Positions 12,138 to 25,459 of a DNA stretch of 64,000 nt are shown one piece after another. Position 1 is the first letter of the stretch. Every line of letters begins with the position of its first letter. A model generated the notes under the pieces. That model was not told the DNA's origin, ran no database searches, and saw only the letters and a program-made list of their open reading frames with translations. The stretch is from Galeopsis tetrahit. Its lineage: Eukaryota > Streptophyta > Magnoliopsida > Lamiales > Lamiaceae. Location of the stretch: NCBI GenBank assembly GCA_963675135.1, contig OY776129.1, positions 5,443,201 to 5,507,200 of the forward strand, written 5' to 3'. A program made the position numbers and the translations under genes.

Positions 12138-13340
12138 AGAATCAAATCTCAGTATCGAAGTCCTTGAAGTCCTTTCAATATCAAATCGTGGAAATCAGAA
12201 AGGAATCAAACATTTCACAAATCTAATCATTGAAATACAATAATGAAACAAAAATTAGAATTTCTCAACTGTTTTTCTTTTCTCCTAACTCACCTTGAGT
12301 ATGGATCTATACCTAAGATCGCCAATGTCTATCCTAATTTAAAGTGAATCTTTTATTCATTGCGACACTACAACTGCGTGCTTGTGTACATGCTAATCCG
12401 TAAATTAAGATGGATAGAAATACGACCTTTGAGAGTTCCAAATAGTAAATACTACAGTTTCGACTTTTTCCTCTCAAGGTTGTTCTCTTCACCTCTGCCA
12501 CTTTCTCATTCCATAAAGGCTAAAGCCTCTCATTCCATAAAGAGAACCATTACTTGAAAGCTAATGAAAAACCGTAAGGTTACAATATATAAAAGTTCAC
12601 ATACTTCACAAGCAAAAACTACGTACCTTAACTATAACTTCATAAATCTATATTTTAATACCATCTCATCTATATACCACTTTATACTAAACATATCATA
12701 ATATCCAATCATATTAAGAATCTTATCACAATAATCCTGAATACTCTTAAAAAATACATCCTTTTAACCTGAATAAAATTCGAGAAAACCAGAATAAGTC
12801 CATGGAAAAACCTTTGATTCAGCAACTCTAGATGCCCACTTTTTTTCCTACGCAAAAAAAATCGTCAAGAACTGATGAGAAATTAATATTACCATAAATT
12901 TACTAAGAGGGTAAGAAAAGTAAGCTGGATTGAAAAATCCACAAAGGAAAATAACCAAAAATATATAAAAACAACGTAAACAAAATCGAAAAAAGAAAAA
13001 AAAAGAGAATTTCAAACTCACATTCACAAAGGTCTCCGACTCCCGAGAAAGAGAGAAGCCATTGGATAGAAAAATTGAGACGATGAATGATTTTGAGTAG
13101 CGCACAAAAGAAATCACTTCTTGACTGCAGAGATATGTAAAATCGAATGGAACCTGCAACGAATAAGAATTTTGAAATTTGAAGAATAAAATTAAAAAAT
13201 CGAAGATGGGTCAAAATGCAAAATTTTAAAATTTGATGAGTCCCATCGATTTGTAGGTTTCTGCATAAATTTTCAGAGTCGTGGTGGGAGATTTGTAGAT
13301 TTCTGCTTGGTGAGATTGAAAGCGTGAAGAAGGTTATCAC

Positions 13341-13451
13341 CGGAACTCGAGTTGAGAACTCGCCGCCGAAAACGTACACCTTGTGCCCTACCATACCACT
13401 GTAATTGCTCGCTCCATGCCCCTCTCCTTTATGCTCTAACTGCAAATCCAT
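13341..13451 (-). pseudogene. Captured kelch-repeat exon (nitrile-specifier/kelch type)
   Basis: The minus frame starts MDLQLEHKGEGHGASNYSG and continues MVGHKVYVFGGEFSTRVPV, ending at a GT donor (GTGATAAC, plus 13333-13340). The QLE.KGEGPGARS..VG.K.YVFGGEF..R.PV pattern is the first kelch blade of plant nitrile-specifier-protein-like and related kelch proteins. Only 37 codons are present, about a tenth of such a protein. It lies near the Helitron 5' end and could supply a start codon to a chimeric transcript. Confidence 0.7.
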
Positions 13452-14030
13452 GGCAAATTACATCATAAATTATCTGATTCACACTGAAATTGTGCAAATT
13501 AAAGATGAAGAACCAAACAAAAATTCACTATTTTTTCAAAATAAAATTGAGAAAAGTAACCTACTAACCTGAACCCGTTTACCTTTCTCTACCCGTCATT
13601 ATGGATGAAACATTTGCAGAAACCTTCATAGTTGCAAAAAAGATTGCCCATTAAATTTGGTCAAAAAAATCGCCATTGGATCTAGGGCATACTCAAATTG
13701 AGAAAAAATCAAAATATTTGAAATAGGAAATAAGAAAATTAAAAATCAATTACCGTGAGAAATTATTGAAAATTAAAAAGGAGATGGCACCGCTTGGGAT
13801 TGGAAGGGAGAGTGGGATGATAGATAGGTGTGATGCATAAGCAAACAGCGGGCTATCATATTATACAGATAGATTGATTAGTAATAAAAACTTGTTAGTT
13901 TCTTTCTAAACTGTTTAGGGGGAGCTTTCACAGCAAGCCACTATGCTGTTTTTATATATGAGAAAATTGCAGATTTGGTCTCATTAATCATGGGTGGGTT
14001 GGGTTTTGATCCCATTGTATTTGGATTTAG

Positions 14031-14250
14031 TCCCATACGATATAAATCTTGCAAACTTGGTCTCATACGATATAAATCATGCAAATTTGGTCTCATACGA
14101 TATAAATCTTGCAAACTTGGTCTCATACGATATAAATCTTGCAAATATGGTCCCATACGAAATAAATCTTGCAAATATAGTTCCATATGAAATAAATCTT
14201 GCAAACTTGGTCCCAAACATTACAAAAAATGTAAAATTGGTCCCAAACAT
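14031..14250. repeat. 30-bp tandem repeat, left arm (about 7 units)
   Basis: Units of the form TATAAATCTTGCAAACTTGG plus TCTCATACGA repeat with period 30 from about 14041. The last units drift to AATAAATCTT and TACAAAAAAT. Because 30 is a multiple of three, several frames stay open and give artificial repeat proteins. Confidence 0.9.
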
Positions 14251-15780
14251 TACCAAAATTAATAATTATTATTCAAATTATATAATAATGAACTATTAAT
14301 TAATATATAATAATATTTATATAATAATAAATATTAATAAATATATAAAATCTAAATAGACTTTATAATATTTAAATTTTATAAAAAATACGAAATAGAC
14401 TTTATAATATTAATAAATATATAAAATTTAAATAAACTTGAAAATTTATATAATAATCAATATATTACTAATAACTTAACATATGAGATACATACATTTT
14501 ATTTAAAATTAATTATTATTTATTTTATTTTTCTTCTCTTATGTATTCTAATAAATTTGTATTGTAAGTTTTTTTTTTTTTAAATTCTACTATATGATTT
14601 TTATTTAATAAATAAAAAAAAGTAAGTGTTTGTAACTATTGAAAATTTTGATAAATTACTCATCGCCCTTATTTAAATATCAATAGGAAGGGCTAGAGCT
14701 ATTATTAATTTATCATCACTAGCTATAATCATTTTGTCGATGTATAATTTAATTATTAATGCAGTTATTAATTTAATATTTATTCATTGAGGAAGACATG
14801 TCTCAATTATTGTATTGACAAGTTTGATATAACTTCCATTATTATTATTATTTCTAAATTTTACATTTAAAAAAACATACATTGATGAGAAAATTAAGTT
14901 ATACTTTAATTTAATAAAATTATAAAAAAAAAATACAAATTTGATCCCAAAAGTGAAAAAAAACACATTAATTAATTATTATTCAAATTGATATAATAAT
15001 TAACTATTAATAATATATAATAAAATTTATATAATAATCAATATTAATAAATATATAAAATCTAATCAATCTAAATTTTATAAAAAAGAGTATAACTTAA
15101 TTTTCTCTGTATACTTTTTTAAATGTAAAATTTATAAAAAATAATAATAATAAAAGTTATATCAAACTTGTCAATACAATAATTGAGACATGTATTCCTC
15201 AATGAATACATATCAAATTAATAACTGCATTAATAATTAAATTACAACAAAATGATTATAGCTAGTGATAATAAATTAACAATAGCTAACCCTTCCTATT
15301 GATATTTAAATAAGGGTGATGAGTAATTTTCAATAGTTACAAACACTTAATTTTATTTATTAAATCAAAATCATATAGTAGAATTTTTTTAAAAAAACTT
15401 ACAATACAAATTTATTAGAATACATAAGAGAAGAAAAATAAAATAAATAATAATTAATTTTAAATAAAATGTATGTATCTCATATGTTAAGTTATTAGTA
15501 ATATATTGTTTATTATATATATAAATTAATACTCCGTATTGATTATTATATAAATTTTCAAGTTTATTTAAATTTTATATATTTATTAATATTATAAAGT
15601 CTATTTCGTATTCTTTATAAAATTTAAATATTATAACGTCTATTTAGATTTTATATATTTATTAATATTTATTATTATATAAATGTTATTATATATTAAT
15701 TAATAGTTCATTATTATATAATTTGAATAATTATTAATTAATGAGTTTTTTTTTTCACTTTTTGGACTAATTTTGCATTT

Positions 15781-16100
15781 TTTTGGTAATGTTTGGGACC
15801 AATTTTACATTTTTTGTAATGTTTGGGACCAATTTTGCATTTTTTGTAATGTTTGGGACCAAGTTTGCAAGATTTATTTCGTATGGGACTATATTTGCAA
15901 GATTTATTTCGTATGGGACCATATTTGCAAGATTTATATCGTATGGGACCAAGTTTGCAAGATTTATATCGTATGGGACCAAATTTACAAGATTTATATC
16001 GTATGGGACCAAGTTTGCAAGATTTATATCGTATAGGACCAAATTTGCAAGATTTATATCGTATGAGACCAAGTTTGCAAGATTTATATCGTATGGGACT
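15781..16100. repeat. 30-bp tandem repeat, right arm (about 11 units)
   Basis: The inverse complement of the left-arm array: GGGACCAAGTTTGCAAGATT plus TATATCGTAT with period 30. It has more units than the left arm, so the arms have changed length independently. The outermost spacer-side units drift to ATTTTTTGTAATGTTTGGGA, mirroring the left arm. Confidence 0.9.
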
Positions 16101-16239
16101 AAATCCAAATACAATGGGACCAAAACTCAACCAACGCATGGTTAATGGGACCAAATCTGCAATTTTCTCTTTTATATATATATATAGATATAGATTAATT
16201 GGCCCGCATTCAAATCTATTGGGCTGTCATAATTTGACT

Positions 16240-16570
16240 CATATTTGGGCCTTTTGAATGAAACAGGGTCGCCCACATCTAACCACACTAATTAATTAAA
16301 TGGGTCATCAATTAAATTGTTGGCCCAAATAATTTCCAATTTCCATATTTTCTCGTTTCAACTTCTTCTCGATTTCTTCCTTCGATTGACTCCACAATAT
16401 AATCGATGCGTGTTTTACTCTAAAAATGCTCATTTTCCTATAAAAATAGCAAACAACACCCTTTCTCCAAATCAAGTGCGATTAGTCAATTTAGTGTAAA
16501 TATTGCAAGAAATCATATCAAATTAAGCAAAATAAATCCATGAATTTCAAGCAATTTTAATACTAATCAA
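16240..16570 (-). repeat. LTR fragment, Ty3/gypsy family shared with 43540-43860
   Basis: Many blocks are shared in order with 43540-43860, for example CTTCGATT.A.TCCACAATAT, TTTTACTCTAAAAAT.CTCAT and CATATCAAATTAAGCAAA. On the minus strand it directly follows a polypurine-like run (plus-strand C tract 16571-16585), as a 3' LTR would. The boundary TG was not fixed. Confidence 0.55.
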
Positions 16571-17350
16571 CCCCCCCCCCCCCCCAAACTTAAAGTGTTG
16601 CTCGTCCCCGAGCAACGAAAGAAAAATAGAACAAGTGGGAGGATTGTGAAGGAATTCATTCAAGCCTAAATAGAATAAGTAATTGTCAAGTTATCTCCAT
16701 CTAGTCAAGGCAAGAGGTAGAAAACTCAACAAGCAAGTTCACAAATTATGCTCAAATCCATGCAAGATCAAGTGCTCAATTCACAATTTCCTCACAAGTG
16801 TATCTCTCATCACTCAAAAGTGTATATCAAGGAATTGTATGCTCTCAACATCAAATCACACAAGTTCACTACCATATGCTTGCCAACTGTCTCAATACCA
16901 CATGAAAGTGTTCAATCAATGAATCAATAAGGACTTCACATTTGGTTGTAATGTAGGCTCTTTGGTTTAAGGTATGGAAAGTTTGGATAAAGTAACTCAT
17001 AAACTAGTGGAGCAAGAAGGAAAGTTGCAATTGATCAAGTTGCAACTCAAAGTTCTCTATCTCACACAATTTACTTGCTTCTTTTCTTTTTAAGCACATT
17101 CTTCACCACCAACCAAACGACACTTTTGAATTGAAGCTCTACCAAATACTTGTACACAAGAGAGTTTTCTTTTCCAATTTTTTTCTTTTCTCATCAACTC
17201 AATCTTTTTTTTTTTTTCATGTACAACTCACAATTCATCTTTTCACTTTTTTTTTCTTTCTTTTCAATCTTTTCACTTTTCAACCAAACAAATCCACCAA
17301 ATTCACATTTCACCTCGATTCAACCACATTTGCCAACAATCAAGCTCCAC
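16571..17350 (-). repeat. Ty3/gypsy internal 3' end, non-coding
   Basis: On the minus strand the text reads GCTCGGGGACGAGCAACACT, then TTAAGTTTG and a G run. This motif often precedes the 3' LTR in plant Ty3/gypsy (Tat/Athila-like) elements. The rest (16620-17350) is T/C-rich with no protein domain and includes T-rich tracts at 17195-17275. No integrase or RT is left. Confidence 0.45.
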
Positions 17351-17454
17351 TAGTTCATAGGGAAAATTAGGCTCATACAAGATGGACAAATAGGCTAAAT
17401 TTGTAGTTTGCCAAAGAATATAGGGAAAATCAGCCCCTTTATAATTATAGACAG

Positions 17455-19877
17455 GAATAGAAGTTAGGACCGCCTTCAGTAGAGTAATTCTTCCTCCAAA
17501 CGAGATTTTCGTGGACTCCCAAGCTTTGAGTTTATTAGTGAACTTCTGAACCAAATGCCCCCATTCAGAAATTTGCTTATGCTTCGCGCCAACCCAAATA
17601 CCTAAATATGAGAAAGGTACCTCCCCAACGACGCAACCCAGGATATTAGCCATTTATTCGAGTATGCTAGGTTCGACATTGACCCCCATAAGACTACATT
17701 GGTTGTAATTGATCTTCAGCCCTGATAACAGCTCAAAGTTTCATAGAATCCCGCGCATTACGCATTCATTCTCTCGACTTGCAGCCCCCAACAGTATAGT
17801 GTCATCCATATATTGGAGATGCAATGTTTTTAGATTAAATCTGCCAAACCTCAGCCGCACTGAAATTACCCTGCCGCACAGCCTTGTTGATGAGAGCAAT
17901 GAGACCTTCTGCCACGATTAGGTAGAGAAAAGGTGACAGGGGGTCACCTTGTCTCAGTCCGCGTTCCAATGCAAATTCCCTCGACGGGCTTCCGTTGAAG
18001 AGAACTGTAGCCATAGCAGTTGACACACATTCATTAATCCAACCCCTCCATTTTCTACTAAATTTAAATTGCTCAAGCATGGTATCAAGGAACTCCCACT
18101 CCAGCGAGTCGTACGCTTCGGCGAAGTCGATTTTCAAGAAGGCTCTTTCTAATTTTCGTCGTTTTGCCTCCTCCAATGCCTCATTTAGGATCACTACCCC
18201 ATCCAGAATTTGTTTTCCACCAATGAAGGTGCTTTGATTTTCCGAGATAATACCATCAATTACCTTGCTGAGTCTGGCCGCTAGAACCTTAGCAAGCACC
18301 TTATAAGCACATCCAATAAGAGAAATAGGTCGGTAATCATTGAGCGTTGCTGCATTTTTCTTTTTGGGGATCAAGACAATGAACGAAGGGTTTGACCCGC
18401 GGACTAGTTTACCATTTGCATGAAAGTCAGCCATCATCCTCATAAAATCCCCTTTCACCACCTCCCAAAATTCTTTGACGAAGCCGAAATTGAAGCCATC
18501 AGGCCTCGGGCTTTTCGATCCGTCACAGCTCCATATAGCTGCCTTGACTTCCTGTTCTGAAAACAGTTGTATCAGCATCGCGTTGTTGGCTGCACTCACA
18601 CTCTTATCCACAAAACCATCTACAATTCTAGGCCTAATTCCTTGGTGTCTTTTGAAATGGTTCTTGAAGAAGTTCCTGATCCCACACTTCACAAGATTGG
18701 GCCTCTCCACCCAATGTCCATCAATTTGTATACCAGTGATCTCATTAAACTTACGACGTTGGTTTACCACTTTGTGAAAGAAATAGGTGTTGACGTCGCC
18801 TTCTTTAAGCCATTTAACTCGAGCTTTATGCGCAAGCAAACTACCTCTTTTGTTCATATTCAGCTGGAGATTTGCTATGGCTTCGTTTCGCCTGATCACC
18901 TCTGCTTCATCAAGTCCGAACACATCGTCCATAATGTCCATGTATTGAATTTATGTTCTTAGGCTATCGATCTTGCTGTCCATCCGCCTGAATACCTCCC
19001 TGTTCCAATTTCTCAACTCGCCTTTAAGTAGCTTTAGTTTTTCTTTTACCACATAACCACCCCACCCATCAACTTGGAATTCCTCCCACTTAGCGGCTAC
19101 AAATGTTCTAAAATCTGGATGGGACAGCCACGCGTTGATGAACCGAAAAGGTTTTGGGCCCCAGTCTACCTCAATAGTCTCGAGCAGAAGGGGGCAGTGG
19201 TCGGATACTGTTCTAGGCAGACCCTTCTGAGCCGAGTGAGGCCACTTTTGCAGTCATACATCGTTGACGAGTATACGATCGATCCTACTTTTACAGTTGC
19301 CATCCGGTTTGTACCAAGTAAATTTCCTCCCATGAAGTGGGAGGTCCATCAGTTGAGCCCCGGTAATGAATTCATCAAAATGCCTAATGTAGTTCCTATT
19401 ACTAGAGCCACTTCTGCCTACCCTCTTGGACACATGTCTGATTGAGTTGAAGTCACCTAGAACGCAAGTGCATATATTTTGATTTTGTTGAGTGACTAAG
19501 CCCAATCTATCCCAAAGATCAATACGTTCGCTAAGGGCACAGGGAGCGTACACATTAACAATACACCAAGGTTCTCTCTCCACCCGCCAAAGTCCATTAA
19601 TGATCACAGCCCCTTCCATGTCCCAATAACTCTGGCAACTAAATTTGTCAGAATTCCACAAAATGCACATACCTCCTTCTCTATCTACGGCTTCTCGTGT
19701 GGCCCATCCAAGGTTTCCTTGTCCCCACATTTCTCTGCAACATTTCTCATCTGTGGATGCCATCTTTGTTTCCTAAATACAACAAATGTCGACATCATAC
19801 TTCCAGATTACCGATTGAATTTCATTTCTTTTTATTGAACTCCCCAAGCCTCTAATGTTGAAGGAAATGATCTTCAT
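17455..19877 (-). pseudogene. LINE ORF2: endonuclease and reverse transcriptase, disrupted
   Basis: The minus-strand ATG at 19877 begins MKIISFNIRGLGSS, the start of an APE-type endonuclease. The endonuclease continues with CVLGDFNSIR and ends with SRIDRILVNDV. The RT domain shows YRPISLIGCAYKVLAKVLAA, FAEAYDSLEW (the usual form is FEKAYDS), GLRQGDPLSPFLY and YMDD near 17805. In-frame stops occur at about 19773 (CCI*ETK), 19252, 18948 and twice downstream of YMDD, and a frameshift lies near 17850 between the RGLRQGDPLSP and YMDD blocks. ORF2 normally copies the LINE RNA at a nicked target; this copy cannot. Confidence 0.85.
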
Positions 19878-20021
19878 AAATGGGTCGATTTCGAATTCCC
19901 CTTGCCCATTGAGCTTGTGTTGTTGACCACACCAGCCAACTCCATTAATCTCGCAGTCATCTCTTCATCGCCCCCTTGCTGAGTAAACCTAATTTTTTCC
20001 CTAACTCCCACGTTTGTTCTG

Positions 20022-22126
20022 TCATCGATCGACTCGAAGCATGACTTTGGCCCCCCTTAATCTGCTTTGTATTCTTTGGATTGTTAGTCGTTTGGCCTTC
20101 ATTAATAGTGTCGAAGTATATGTCACTGATAAAGCCCTTTCAACTATATAATTCTTGTTGTCTCGCCGCCGCTTTAGTTGCGCCTTTTCCTTTGAATTTC
20201 GAAATTGCCCTACCTTGAACCTTCCCCATAGCCTGAGATTGCTTATTGAGATGGCCATCGGTACCTCTGCTCGAGACGTCAGGTTGTGCACGAAATGGTG
20301 AATTTGAGTCGCGGTTAGGGTTCCCATATTGGGGGTGTGAATTTGAGTCGTGATCTCCACATTCTTGGATTTGGGTCTGAAGAGTAGTTGGGTTGCTACT
20401 AGGATCCGACTAGGTCGTGGGCTGAACCCTCACAACATTATCGGGCTGCACCTGGTGATATGGCCCACTAGAAGGATTTTGGGCTTGGTTATCGAGGCCC
20501 ATTAGACTGTTAGGTATAATATGTGGCCTTGTTAAACTTGAATTACTCTCTTGGGCCCCTGAATGGGTACAATTGGGCCTTGAACCTCTTATTAACCCTG
20601 TGTCCGAAATAGGGAGAGAATCATCCACCCATTTGGCCTCCACTTCATCTGTGGTCCCCACTATACCTTCAACGTCACCAATTTTCAAGGGAACCTCCTG
20701 GGCCCCCTCCGAGTAATTAGTAACCTCGATGCCAGGAATCTGAATAGGCGCGTGACCGCCGCAATTACTATCAGCCGCCATTGGGTCTCGCAACAGATCT
20801 GTTTTGTCTACCTCCTGGCCCACAGAATACGAAACATCACCCAGGGTTTCTGAATGTACCTCTTTCTGATCAATTGATTTTTCCACCGGATTGTACGCTG
20901 CCGGCGTCGGACCCTCAGAATCGCTCCCCTGGTCCTCGGACTTATATGTCACATCAGATGACTGAGAATCGGAGTCAAAATTATCTTCTATCAGTGATGA
21001 CCATGCCGGTTCCTCCATGATACGAATTGAGTAAGAAATCCCGTCGATAGTCACTTTCAATAAACCATCTATAGGTTTGAGCTCTGTGGATATAAGGATC
21101 CTCGCGGAGTCCAGGTTGTTTCTAAGGGCTGTTTCCTCATCTAATTTAACGCAGAAGCCCAATCGAGCGCATGCAATGGCAAAGAATCTTAGATTCCAGG
21201 CGTGCATGGGGACCCTATACCACCTGGTCCAAACCAGTCTATACTGATTGACATCGATCTCCTTCCATGGTCTGCACCATTCGAACCAAAAAGAGATCCA
21301 TTCATCAAAACCAAAAAGAGATCCATTCATCAAGACCGATGCTCTGTATCAGCACTAGGTTCCCCCCCCCCATGTTTTTTATGGTGAGTTTTCCCGAACA
21401 TTCACCCTGCATTTCCTCCCCGTGTTCCTGCCATTAGAAAGATCGTTTGCATGAAGCTAGTAAAACATCCAGCCAACCACTCTTTCTCAGTATCGTTCGT
21501 TTTGAATGGATTCTCTATCTTCTTGTCCTTTCTTTCCTCTCTCTTTTATCCCTTCAACATGTCCCTTTAGGTGGTGTCGTTTGTTCGAACACCACTATTT
21601 ATGGGGTAGATCTGGTGTTTTGTGGGCTTTGCCTTTGTCTGTGTTTGTGTTTGTTCTCTCAGATATTTTGGGGTGAATACTCTCAATTTGTAGCTCCTTA
21701 TCCACACCTCATTTAGATCGGCTAAGAGTTGTTCCTCATTTGTAGCCCTGCTCATTCTCACGAACCGAAAGGCTTTCCTTCTTTGTCTAGCTTTTTAGGT
21801 CGAAACACGTTATGAACCTCCCCCACCTTACTGAAGTGATGTGTAAGGGTTTTCACGTTGCATTCCGCCGGGAAGTTCCTAAAGAAGAAGGTGATTGAAC
21901 TTCCCTCAGTCTTATGAAAATCCGTCTAGGAGGAATACCTTCCTCGCTGAAACACGGTCTGTCCTTCTCTATCATGTCTACTAAGATTCCTTGGGTAAGG
22001 CTTAGTCCTAGGGTTGGGAAGATTATACTGCCTTACCGGAAAACTCTTGGAAGGCCGTGAATGATGGCCGGAAGCTACCCCTTTCCCCCTCCCCACCACT
22101 CTCCACTCTCTCTCACTACCGCTCAT
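20022..22126 (-). pseudogene. LINE ORF1: RRM and DUF4283-like nucleic-acid binding protein, disrupted
   Basis: The minus-strand start MSGSEREWRVVGRGKG at 22126 is followed, across frameshifts, by an RRM-like segment (plus 21690-21910) with SITFFFRNFP-type and FVRMSRATNEEQL-type blocks. A region at 20980-21330 reads YRLVWTRWYRVPMHAWN, then FFAIACARLGFCVKLDEET, typical of the DUF4283 domain in plant LINE ORF1. A proline/aspartate-rich tail follows (20410-20950). A 24-26 bp tandem duplication near 21290-21335 and a C run at 21362 break the frame. The encoded protein would normally bind LINE RNA. Confidence 0.7.
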
Positions 22127-22132
22127 TTTGAA

Positions 22133-24252
22133 TTAATAATAGTACTCATCAACAACATTTGAAATAGAGCTATAGTACCTTTTTATAACAGCAACAGCAT
22201 GAGCGCAATGGAAACCAGTTAGTTGCCACTGAAAACATGTGCAAATATTATGCTCCAGATCAACATTGACGGAGGTCTTAGAAGCTACTTGAAACTGTCC
22301 GCTCGGATACATTGTGACTCTCCAGGCTGCACTAATGTTTGAATGTTCATTCCAGAGATCTTCTTTCGTAGGCACCAATAAACCAGTCCAAGTACTGCTC
22401 ACTTTTCGCCTATGTACAAACCACTGCGATATCTTAGTCCTAATAGCATCAATCATATGCGTAATTGGTAGACCCATAGCCTCACAAATCCAAGAGTTGA
22501 AAGATTCAACAATGTTAGAAGTCATTTCACCGTATCTTTTGATGCGTGGAGAATGAGAAACAACCCAATGTGAATAAGGCAAGTCTTCAACCCATATTTC
22601 TGCAATTCGACCGCCAACTTCCTTGAATTTCTGAATCTTCTCATTTAATATTCGAGTATTTGGGGCATATGCACATTGCTTGAAAAGGTCAGCCATATTA
22701 TCGTGGTGCTGAGTATTCCACTCTCCTTCGTATCTGCCTTTGAGGTTCATAATCAAATGGAATAGACAGTAGAAATGGGGAGGGTTTTCCCATACATCGT
22801 AGAAGGCGGACATTAGACATGTGTTCCTATCTGAAATGAATATGATTTATTTGGAATGAAATATATTATCTTTGATCTTATTCAAAAACCAGGTCCAATT
22901 ACTCGTATTCTCAGCTGAAACAACCGAAAAAGCAATAGGGAACAATCCTACATAACCATAAAATTTATTTAATATTAGGATGCATGAATAAGCTGTAAAA
23001 TGAATTTAAAAAACTGAATTAAATATTAGATAAAATGAATCATACCGTTATCTCCATCTCTGGTAATGGCTACAAGTAAGACTCATTTGGCCCTCCCCTT
23101 CATGAAAGTTCCATCATTGAATAATATAGGTTTACAGTGTTTAAACCCCTCTTTACAAGCGTAGAACGAAACAAAAATTCGTTCAAAATGGTGAGTAATG
23201 TTATTTTTCTCTAGATCAACTATACTCCCAAGATTGGTGCATTTTACTGCCTCACTATACCAACGAAGTTGGTCGTAGGATTAATCATAACTTCCAAATA
23301 TATCATCCCTCGCTGCCTCTATACCACGCTAAGCTTTATAATAAGGAATATCAAATCCATAATCTTCATTAATATCATCCATTACATTTTTTCCATTTGT
23401 GGTGGGATTAGACTTCACACTTTGTAGCACAAGTTCTTTTATAATCTTAGTCTCAAACCTACTCTTATCTTCAACTAATAGGTTTCATACACATGTGTGT
23501 ACTAGGTTAGCTTTATGAACAATAAATCCAGATTTCATAGAGGACTGCTTGGCTTTAATAAACCAACCAATATTGTAAGATGACTTCTCGCTACATACTT
23601 CATATACATACCTTGGGTAGTTCTTTACGTATGTATACTTAAAATTCAATTTAGTGGAGTACTTTATTAGCTCAATTCTGAGCTCCGGAGCACCAGCAGC
23701 AAACATTACACCAACTTTCATTAAATGACTCCAATGATCCGATAAATAAGACTTTTTTTTCTCAGGTGGGCAGATATCAAAAAGGGGTATACTACCCAAT
23801 CCAACAAATTCTGTTGAAACAGAGTTTTGTGAATCACTCAAAATAATCTCTTTATTAGGAAAGTTTTTAGAATTGTTACCTAAAGAAGAGTTTTGAGAAT
23901 TATTCACAATAATCTCTGCATTCATATCATTAATACTAAACATAGCATCGACACTTGAAGATTTCATATGATCAGATGAATTATGCTCTAGAACAATATC
24001 AATATTTAAGTTTACTAACTTTTCTGATGACATTTTGCAGAACTCGAACAATCCATTCAAATCTGAATCGCAATCTAAACATCAATTCTTAATGCTACCA
24101 ACAGAGTATAGAATTGAATGGTTACCTGGAGATATATTGTCCCACTTCCTACTAATCTCATCAACAATCTCCTGGAAAGAGGATCCTTCAGTCATGCGCA
24201 TCAATTTACTCTTGCCTTCGAAATCAATCTTCAATATGACCGTGAACTCCAT
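22133..24252 (-). pseudogene. MULE (MuDR-type) transposase, interrupted by stops and a LINE
   Basis: The minus-strand ATG at 24252 begins MEFTVILKIDFEGKSKL, a PB1-like start common in plant MuDR transposases. Next come a MuDR DNA-binding segment (DICPPEKKKSYLSDHWSHL, ELIKYSTKLNFKYTYVKN) and the DDE core with PILFNDGTFMKGRAK, LLVAITRDGDN and FISDRNTCLMSAF. The end is a SWIM zinc finger (CTCFQWQLTGFHCAHAVAVI). Stops lie at about 24082, 23485 and 23075, with others between, and at least one frameshift separates 23485 from 22813. The reading frame is cut right after VVDEYY at 22133, where the LINE begins. A second pseudogene of the same architecture lies at 45470-46876. Confidence 0.85.
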
Positions 24253-25459
24253 TGTTTGCTGAATTAAATAATCGCAAATATAATTCAACGAAAAAACCCT
24301 AAACCCTCATCAAGAATGCATATCGATGATAAAGAATATCATCGATGTCTCACAAAATAATTGATGATCAACAACTCCAATCAGAAAATAGTGTTCTGCT
24401 GGGAAAGAATGGAATTTCAACAAAAATTAGCAAAATTGCATGTGAAGGAAAACTTGAAATTCATTGATCTAATTTTGGTGAGATATTCATTGCAGGGAAT
24501 GATACTCGAAATTAATCTAATTTTGGTGAGAGGTTGATTGCAAACGAAATAGATAACAATTACATTTCAATTCGAAAAAGGAAAGGAGAAGCTAAAATTA
24601 TGGGAAAAGTTGAAATCTTTTAAAATGGAATTATTTTATATTATTCGAATTATATATTAGTGTAGGGCATATTAGGAATTTTATAACTGATTTTGACATT
24701 AATTGAATTGTTCTAAATTTTTGTCTCATCTCGTGGGATATTGTCTCTTAATGTGAATAAATCATAATAAAATCAAACCTATAATATTATTTTGTATTAA
24801 AATTTTAAAAATACACATGAAAAAAATGAAAAAGAAAGATAAGAAAAAAAAAATTGAGAAATAAAAAGTGGAATAAAAACTGAAAAATGGAAGAAAAAGG
24901 GAGGGGGGAAGAAAAATTAAAAAGAAAAAAAAAATCGAGATTTGTGGCTTGGTGGTGAATCGACGGTAACTCAACAATGACTCGGCTGCAAATTGTAAAT
25001 ATACAAATTATGGTTGATTTAATTATATTTTGTGTAAATTAATAAAAGGATAATATAGTCTTTTAAATGTAATTATTTTTAACAAAATATTTTTGAGGTG
25101 AACTCATATGTAAAATAATAATTTAAGTGCAGATAAAATATAAATAGAAAATTAAAATGACTGTGTACCGGGTGTACACAACAAGTAGTGCCCTTAATTT
25201 ACACTTTTTTTTTTTTTACACCCAACAAAAAAAAGCTTAAATATGGGTAACTAACTTTAAAAAAAAAAAAAAATACCCAAGCTTTCTCACCGTGAAATAG
25301 GAGCGGATACAAAAGGTGAATATTTACTACTCATTTTGACTTGGTAAACCAATTTAGATATGATAATCTATTAACGTTCCCTAAATTTCGCTTTTTAAAA
25401 ATACGCCAAATTCTATATATTTCCAATTTATTACCTTAGCCACTAACGCAGAGACAAAA
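24253..25459. other. Flank between MULE pseudogene and transporter gene, AT-rich
   Basis: No gene is seen. 24253-24650 may be leader or terminal sequence of the MULE. A duplicated block containing ATTGATCTAATTTTGGTGAG and ATTAATCTAATTTTGGTGAG lies at about 24460-24535. 24800-24950 is purine-rich. TCTATATAT near 25411 is a possible TATA box for the gene starting at 25460. Confidence 0.4.

Larger units (their letters stand above)
8933..13873 (-). mobile_element. Helitron-like element 3 carrying fragments of three host genes
   Basis: The minus-strand 3' end is hairpin CCGTGC-ATC-GCACGG plus GGTGAAATACTAG, with CTAG at 8933-8936 after host A (8932). The minus-strand 5' end is TCTATCTGTATAATATGATA at 13873, next to host T (13874). 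The element is about 4.9 kb with no Rep/helicase, so it is non-autonomous. In its own 5'-to-3' order it carries a kelch exon, a kinase-type N-terminal exon and two CCT5 exons, all in the element's orientation. Most of 8960-10250 is AT-rich with no recognised coding sequence. Confidence 0.8.
13960..16170. mobile_element. Foldback element with long inverted arms and internal minisatellite
   Basis: The sequence is a near palindrome of about 2.2 kb. The left end GAGAAAATTGCAGATTTGGT and the right end (complement AGAGAAAATTGCAGATTTGG) are followed in mirrored order by a 30-bp repeat array, an AT-rich segment, and a block with GACATGTCTCAATTATTGTA (left about 14796, inverted near 15190). The arms are close to 1 kb each with a spacer near 14930-15100. 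TTTATATAT (9 bp) flanks both sides (13951-13959, 16171-16179), consistent with a MULE-like target duplication, though the site is simple sequence. No transposase is present. Confidence 0.75.
17455..22126 (-). mobile_element. L1-type LINE, nearly full length but missing its 3' end
   Basis: On the minus strand the order is ORF1 (RRM-like region, DUF4283-like region) and then ORF2 (endonuclease, reverse transcriptase), as in plant L1 LINEs. Homology stops shortly after the conserved SIPVY segment near 17455, so zf-RVT, RNase H and the poly(A) tail are missing. The upstream end abuts the MULE pseudogene at 22133, whose frame is cut there. Several stops and frameshifts make it dead. Confidence 0.85.
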